In this document: in pieces, positions 8,531 through 11,192 of the stretch
How positions within the stretch are numbered: position 1 is the stretch's first letter
How the letters are laid out: every line of letters begins with the position of its first letter
From: Tetmemena sp. SeJ-2015
Taxonomy: Eukaryota > Ciliophora > Spirotrichea > Sporadotrichida > Oxytrichidae
Reading direction: 5' to 3'
Assembly: GCA_027382625.1 (NCBI GenBank)
Contig: JAJKFJ010002434.1
Location: 1-11,192 of the forward strand
Length of the DNA: 11,192 nucleotides
Program-made: the position numbers and the translations under genes
Notes under the pieces: generated by a model
What the model was told of the DNA's origin: nothing
The model's input: the letters and a program-made list of their open reading frames with translations, nothing else
Database searches by the model: none

Positions 8531-8990
8531 AAGAAGATGGAGCTGCTGATGGAGATGATGACTCGGAGTTTCGTAAGAGAAAAAGGGAACAAGCTGCAGA
8601 CAACACACTCACAATGGCAGCTGCAGACATCTAAAGCATGGAATAGAGGGCAAATTATGAGGACGAAATGAAACTGACAGCGGCTACCAGATGATAACCG
8701 TTATGAGGCACCCCAAAATCAAAAATACGAGGCAGAAGCCAAACTCTCTCAGACTAGTCCACTAAACTGCATGCTTGGCTCCCCGTGCCCCAAGTTACTG
8801 CTAGCTCACTACCTCTGTCAGAGAGAATTTAATTTGGCAGGAATCCTTCTCCAATGCCCTTTGCAGCGAGTATCAATGCCTGCGTCCTCTTTCAACTATC
8901 GAATATTGGCTTCCATGATAAGTGATACATCTGAGGGGTGACTTCCCATAATTAACAATGGACTTCCATATTTAAGATGGGAGAGGTGCA
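8531..8990 (+). repeat. G+C-richer core of repeat copy 3
   Basis: A near-balanced island that aligns by eye with 5300-5640. At its left end two frames overlap. One opens with ATG at 8537 and gives 44 residues (MELLMEMMTRSFVREKGNKL at the start) to a TGA at 8669. The other is open from 8518 to a TAA at 8632 and reads an acidic run followed by a basic one (DGDDDSEFRKRKRE). The counterpart in copy 2 has stops in the second frame, and neither is a protein I recognise. The right part shares a block ending CAACTAT with copy 2. Most likely a decayed repeat core rather than a gene. Confidence 0.45.
8744..8825. repeat. Hairpin in the copy 3 core
   Basis: CTCTCT (8744-8749) pairs with AGAGAG (8820-8825), and CAGA (8750-8753) pairs with TCTG (8814-8817), giving 10 base pairs with a 2-base bulge and a loop of about 60 bases. 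It lies at the position equivalent to the hairpin at 5445-5503. The long loop makes it weaker than that one. Confidence 0.45.
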
Positions 8991-9479
8991 ATTATTAAAT
9001 AGACAAACCAATAATTTAATTCTAATTAATTTTATAGTCTTATCTTTCTAGAGAAGTTCAATTTAGTAATACTTTGAATTGTTGAGAATAGAAAGATCAT
9101 TATCTTATAAATAGATTGGAATATAATTATTAATTTTAAACTCAGTACTTCAATTCAAAATAAATATTTAATTTATAGCTGCTTAATCTAAGGCTATAAT
9201 TTTTTTTTTAAAAAAAATATTTGATAGTTTTGATCGATTTATTCATCAATAATAGAATATAGATTCATTTTGTAAAGAATATGATACTTAAAAGGAGAAT
9301 TAAACATTTAAAAATATGATTGGTTTTTAGACAAAAACCATGAAATTTATGAAACTTAAATACTCATTTTTATTTCTTTTTAAAAAAAGGGAAAATATAT
9401 TAAATAAAGAATGGTCCCATTTAAATTATCAGGAATATTTTTTTAACAAAAGATTTTGAAAAAAGATTTATTTGATTTT

Positions 9480-9800
9480 TTTTGGTGAGTTAAATTAACT
9501 TTTAAGTGAAAATTTAAAAAAATTTAAAAATTATTGTTTAAAATAATTTTTTTTTGTATTTTATTTAATATAAGGGAATAACTTTATGATTGATTTTCCA
9601 CTAAGTCTTAGTAAATATAAACTATTTAACAAAATTTAAAAATTTATTTTTAAATTTTTTCCCCAATTAAAAATTTTAATTTCAAAATTTATTTCCCTTT
9701 TTAAAAATTTAAAAATTTTTTTTTAAAAAAAATTTGAAAAAATTAATTAGGGAAAAATTTTAAATTATAAAAAAAAAGGAAAAGTAAAACTTTGGGGGGA
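9480..9800. repeat. A/T homopolymer-rich low-complexity block
   Basis: Long A and T runs with a few GGG/CCC blocks, densest at 9640-9800. A better-formed stretch at about 9565-9625 inside it still aligns with the repeat landmarks. The rest resembles low-quality consensus. No feature can be supported here. Confidence 0.5.
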
Positions 9801-10479
9801 AAAAATATAAAAGGAAAATCTTAAATTGATTATGATATAGAAAGTAATTATTATGTTAAAATTATTATTCCTTTTTTCTTTTAGCTATTTCATTTTCATG
9901 TCCTAATTAAGAATTAAAATTTATTTAATTTGTTTAATTTAAACTTTCATAGAAATATATTTATTTGTTCTCTATTTTGTATAATTTCTGTATCTTATAC
10001 AACTTATATTTCAAAGAGATTTCTAATGTTTATTAATACTTCTTTCTTAAATAAAGTATTAATCTATTAGAGAATACTCTTTAATGTAGTCATGAATTGG
10101 GAAATATTAACTGATAATATCTTTAAACAAGTAATTTTCAAAAATATTTTAAAAACCAATTAAGATTAGGTTTTAATTATAATGAAAAGAGAAGTTTTTG
10201 TAAAATAAATGCAATTTAATTTTTAAACTTTTTAAATTGAGTTAGGAATACATTTATAAATAATTTTTTTATTTTTCTTAAAACAATATAGCCAAAAAAT
10301 AATCTTCCTTATCTCTAAAGCAATGAGTAGATAATAAATTAACTGTCGATATCGTATATGGTTTACGTATTAAATACCACAATCTTTATTCACATTCATG
10401 TATATTATAAACTTAAATTTTAATTATTTTTACTTAATTTATTTAAAACTTCATTTCCACAATGGCTCTCCCAGAGAAA

Positions 10480-10570
10480 ACTATTTAAATTTTTTTTAAT
10501 TTTTTTAAAAAAAAAAAAAACTATATTTTTAAATTTAAAAATGAAGGGAAAATTTTTAAAAATTTGGGAA
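10480..10570. repeat. A/T homopolymer-rich low-complexity block
   Basis: T runs, then a 14-base A run, then A/T blocks including TTTGGGAAAATT as near 7550. It forms the left border of the G+C-rich block and marks where alignment with the repeat array is lost. A misassembly junction is possible here. Confidence 0.5.
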
Positions 10571-10845
10571 AATTAAAATTTAGGAAAGCACCAAAACCGG
10601 ATTAGGCAAACCCTTCCCCTTTTCCCCGAGTGGGGAAATGCTTAATTTGAGGCAAGGGTAATGGCAGCCGAAGCCCTGGGGGAAAGGTTTGGGTTTAGCC
10701 CGCTCACTGGAGAGATTTAAACAAAGGTGAATGGTTCCCACTCACCCTTCCCAATCCTTTAGGCGTGGAGGGACGAGATCTATGGGGCCCAAAAACCCCA
10801 GTCATGCATTGGACAGCGAAGCCCGACGCTACGGAGCAGCGACTT

Positions 10846-10860
10846 GCTTCGGTCCGAAGC
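10846..10860. repeat. Perfect 15-bp palindrome
   Basis: GCTTCGG (10846-10852) and CCGAAGC (10854-10860) flank a single T. The arms are the same CGAAGC motif that recurs through the G+C-rich block, so this may be two motif copies back to back. It could be a dimeric protein-binding site or a cruciform-prone sequence. No function is known. Confidence 0.5.
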
Positions 10861-10990
10861 TACCGGATTATTTTTTCCCCGTTTTTTGGGTTTTTTTGGG
10901 TGGTCTGCCCGAAGCCGGGGGTTTTTGCTTTAGAAGTGAGGTTTGGGGGGGTTGTTTAATATCCCTATTAGGCTTTGGGAGGTTTGTGTG

Positions 10991-11028
10991 CGTCAGATAA
11001 GTGCGTCACAGCAATATCATTGACGTCA
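10991..11028 (-). promoter_or_regulatory. Cluster of three TGACG motifs including TGACGTCA
   Basis: On the minus strand TGACG appears three times (complement CGTCA at 10991-10995, 11004-11008 and 11024-11028). The last lies in the full palindrome TGACGTCA at 11021-11028. TGACG and TGACGTCA are the recognised core of bZIP (CREB/ATF/TGA-type) binding sites in eukaryotes. Three within 38 bases, spaced 13 and 20 bases apart, is notable, but no gene is seen to be controlled, so this is a sequence match only. Confidence 0.35.
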
Positions 11029-11060
11029 CGGCCTATCTTATTTATGCCGGGGGCCCTTTA

Positions 11061-11192
11061 ATTCCCTTTAATTATTATAAATCTGAAGGAAATTATATTA
11101 TTTATACTTGGAGGAAAAAATTAATTAGATCATACATAAATATATTAAAACCTTTATAACTAGAAATTTAATTATAAGTTTGCATTTATAAT
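11061..11192. other. A+T-rich end of the window, no feature
   Basis: Plain A+T-rich DNA resumes after the G+C-rich block. I found no convincing match here to the repeat landmarks and no open frame of note. Confidence 0.5.

Larger units (their letters stand above)
8447..10480 (+). repeat. Degenerate tandem repeat, copy 3
   Basis: Opens with a counterpart of the 5208 box, continues through a core (8531-8990), then the TATAGCTG box near 9176, the AGATTTCTAATG / TCTTTCTTAAATAAAGTAT box at 10016-10059 (closest to copy 2 at 7091-7134), and the box near 10285-10320. It is shorter than copy 2 downstream of the core. The array appears to end, or to be interrupted, at the low-complexity block near 10480. 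No complete gene is seen. Confidence 0.5.
10571..11060. other. G+C-rich block of foreign composition, unidentified
   Basis: About 490 bases are much richer in G+C than the rest, with sharp edges. The plus strand has an ATG-started frame of 89 codons (10731-11000) and an overlapping one of 64 codons (10765-10959). Both are rich in Gly, Pro, Phe and Arg, as expected from random G+C-rich DNA, and neither shows a known domain. Homopolymer runs (TTTTTTGGGTTTTTTTGGG near 10880) suggest base-call trouble. Related CGAAGC motifs occur near 10674, 10817, 10855 and 10910. I see no terminal inverted repeats. It could be the end of a mobile element, a fragment of other origin, or an assembly join. Confidence 0.4.

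Noticed and set aside
8709..8719. CCCCAAAA, the telomere unit of some ciliates
   Set aside because: Only a single unit inside the repeat core, not a tandem run, so no telomere or telomere-addition site is supported.
3150..10480. CRISPR-like or short satellite array
   Set aside because: The repeats are kilobase-scale and degenerate, with no short direct repeats or regular spacers.
10731..11000. Plus-strand frame of 89 codons and an overlapping frame of 64 codons
   Set aside because: Gly/Pro/Phe/Arg-rich translations of G+C-rich, homopolymer-laden DNA. No domain, and frame uncertain where runs may be miscalled.

Overview
This window is about 11 kb of very A+T-rich DNA. By eye it is roughly three quarters or more A+T, and it has almost no conventional genes. 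I find no complete protein gene, tRNA, rRNA, CRISPR array or bacterial-type operon, so it reads as eukaryotic non-genic DNA. The best clue to its origin is a short translated stretch around 2666-2745 with the signature of a two-component receiver domain (LFMDCNMPIMDGFEAT). Receiver domains of this style are abundant in hybrid histidine kinases of ciliates and some other protists, and in bacteria and amoebae. An A+T-rich, gene-poor, repeat-filled context with a TA-bounded element would fit a ciliate germline (micronuclear) genome. That is inference; another A+T-rich protist or a gut fungus is not excluded.

Layout. Positions 1-50 are an abrupt G+C-rich palindromic edge. Positions 51-979 are plain A+T-rich DNA. 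Positions 980-1504 are less A+T-rich, with a hairpin and short open frames but no recognisable protein. Positions 1441-2473 are again plain. At 2480-2802 lies the clearest feature: a 323-bp element with near-perfect terminal inverted repeats, flanked by TA on both sides, in a target that would be a 10-bp palindrome when empty. It carries the receiver-motif fragment in a frame that stays open across almost the whole element. Positions 2809-3150 are plain A+T-rich DNA.

From about 3150 to 10500 the sequence resolves by eye into at least three old, degenerate, head-to-tail copies of a repeat about 2.5-3.3 kb long. Conserved landmark boxes recur in the same order. Two copies contain a G+C-richer core (5346-5640 and 8531-8990). 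The cores share short blocks, and each has a long-stem hairpin at the equivalent place although the stem sequences differ. The middle copy has extra material near 6200-6900 and 7230-7680.

Positions 10571-11060 are a G+C-rich block unlike its surroundings, with repeated CGAAGC motifs, a 15-bp palindrome and a cluster of TGACG/TGACGTCA sites. Several A/T homopolymer patches (7360-7680, 8230-8350, 9480-9800, 10480-10570) look like low-quality consensus or very low-complexity DNA, so homopolymer lengths and frames nearby should not be trusted.

No genes act together here. The content is a mobile-element-like insertion that captured a signalling-gene fragment, plus a decayed tandem repeat array.
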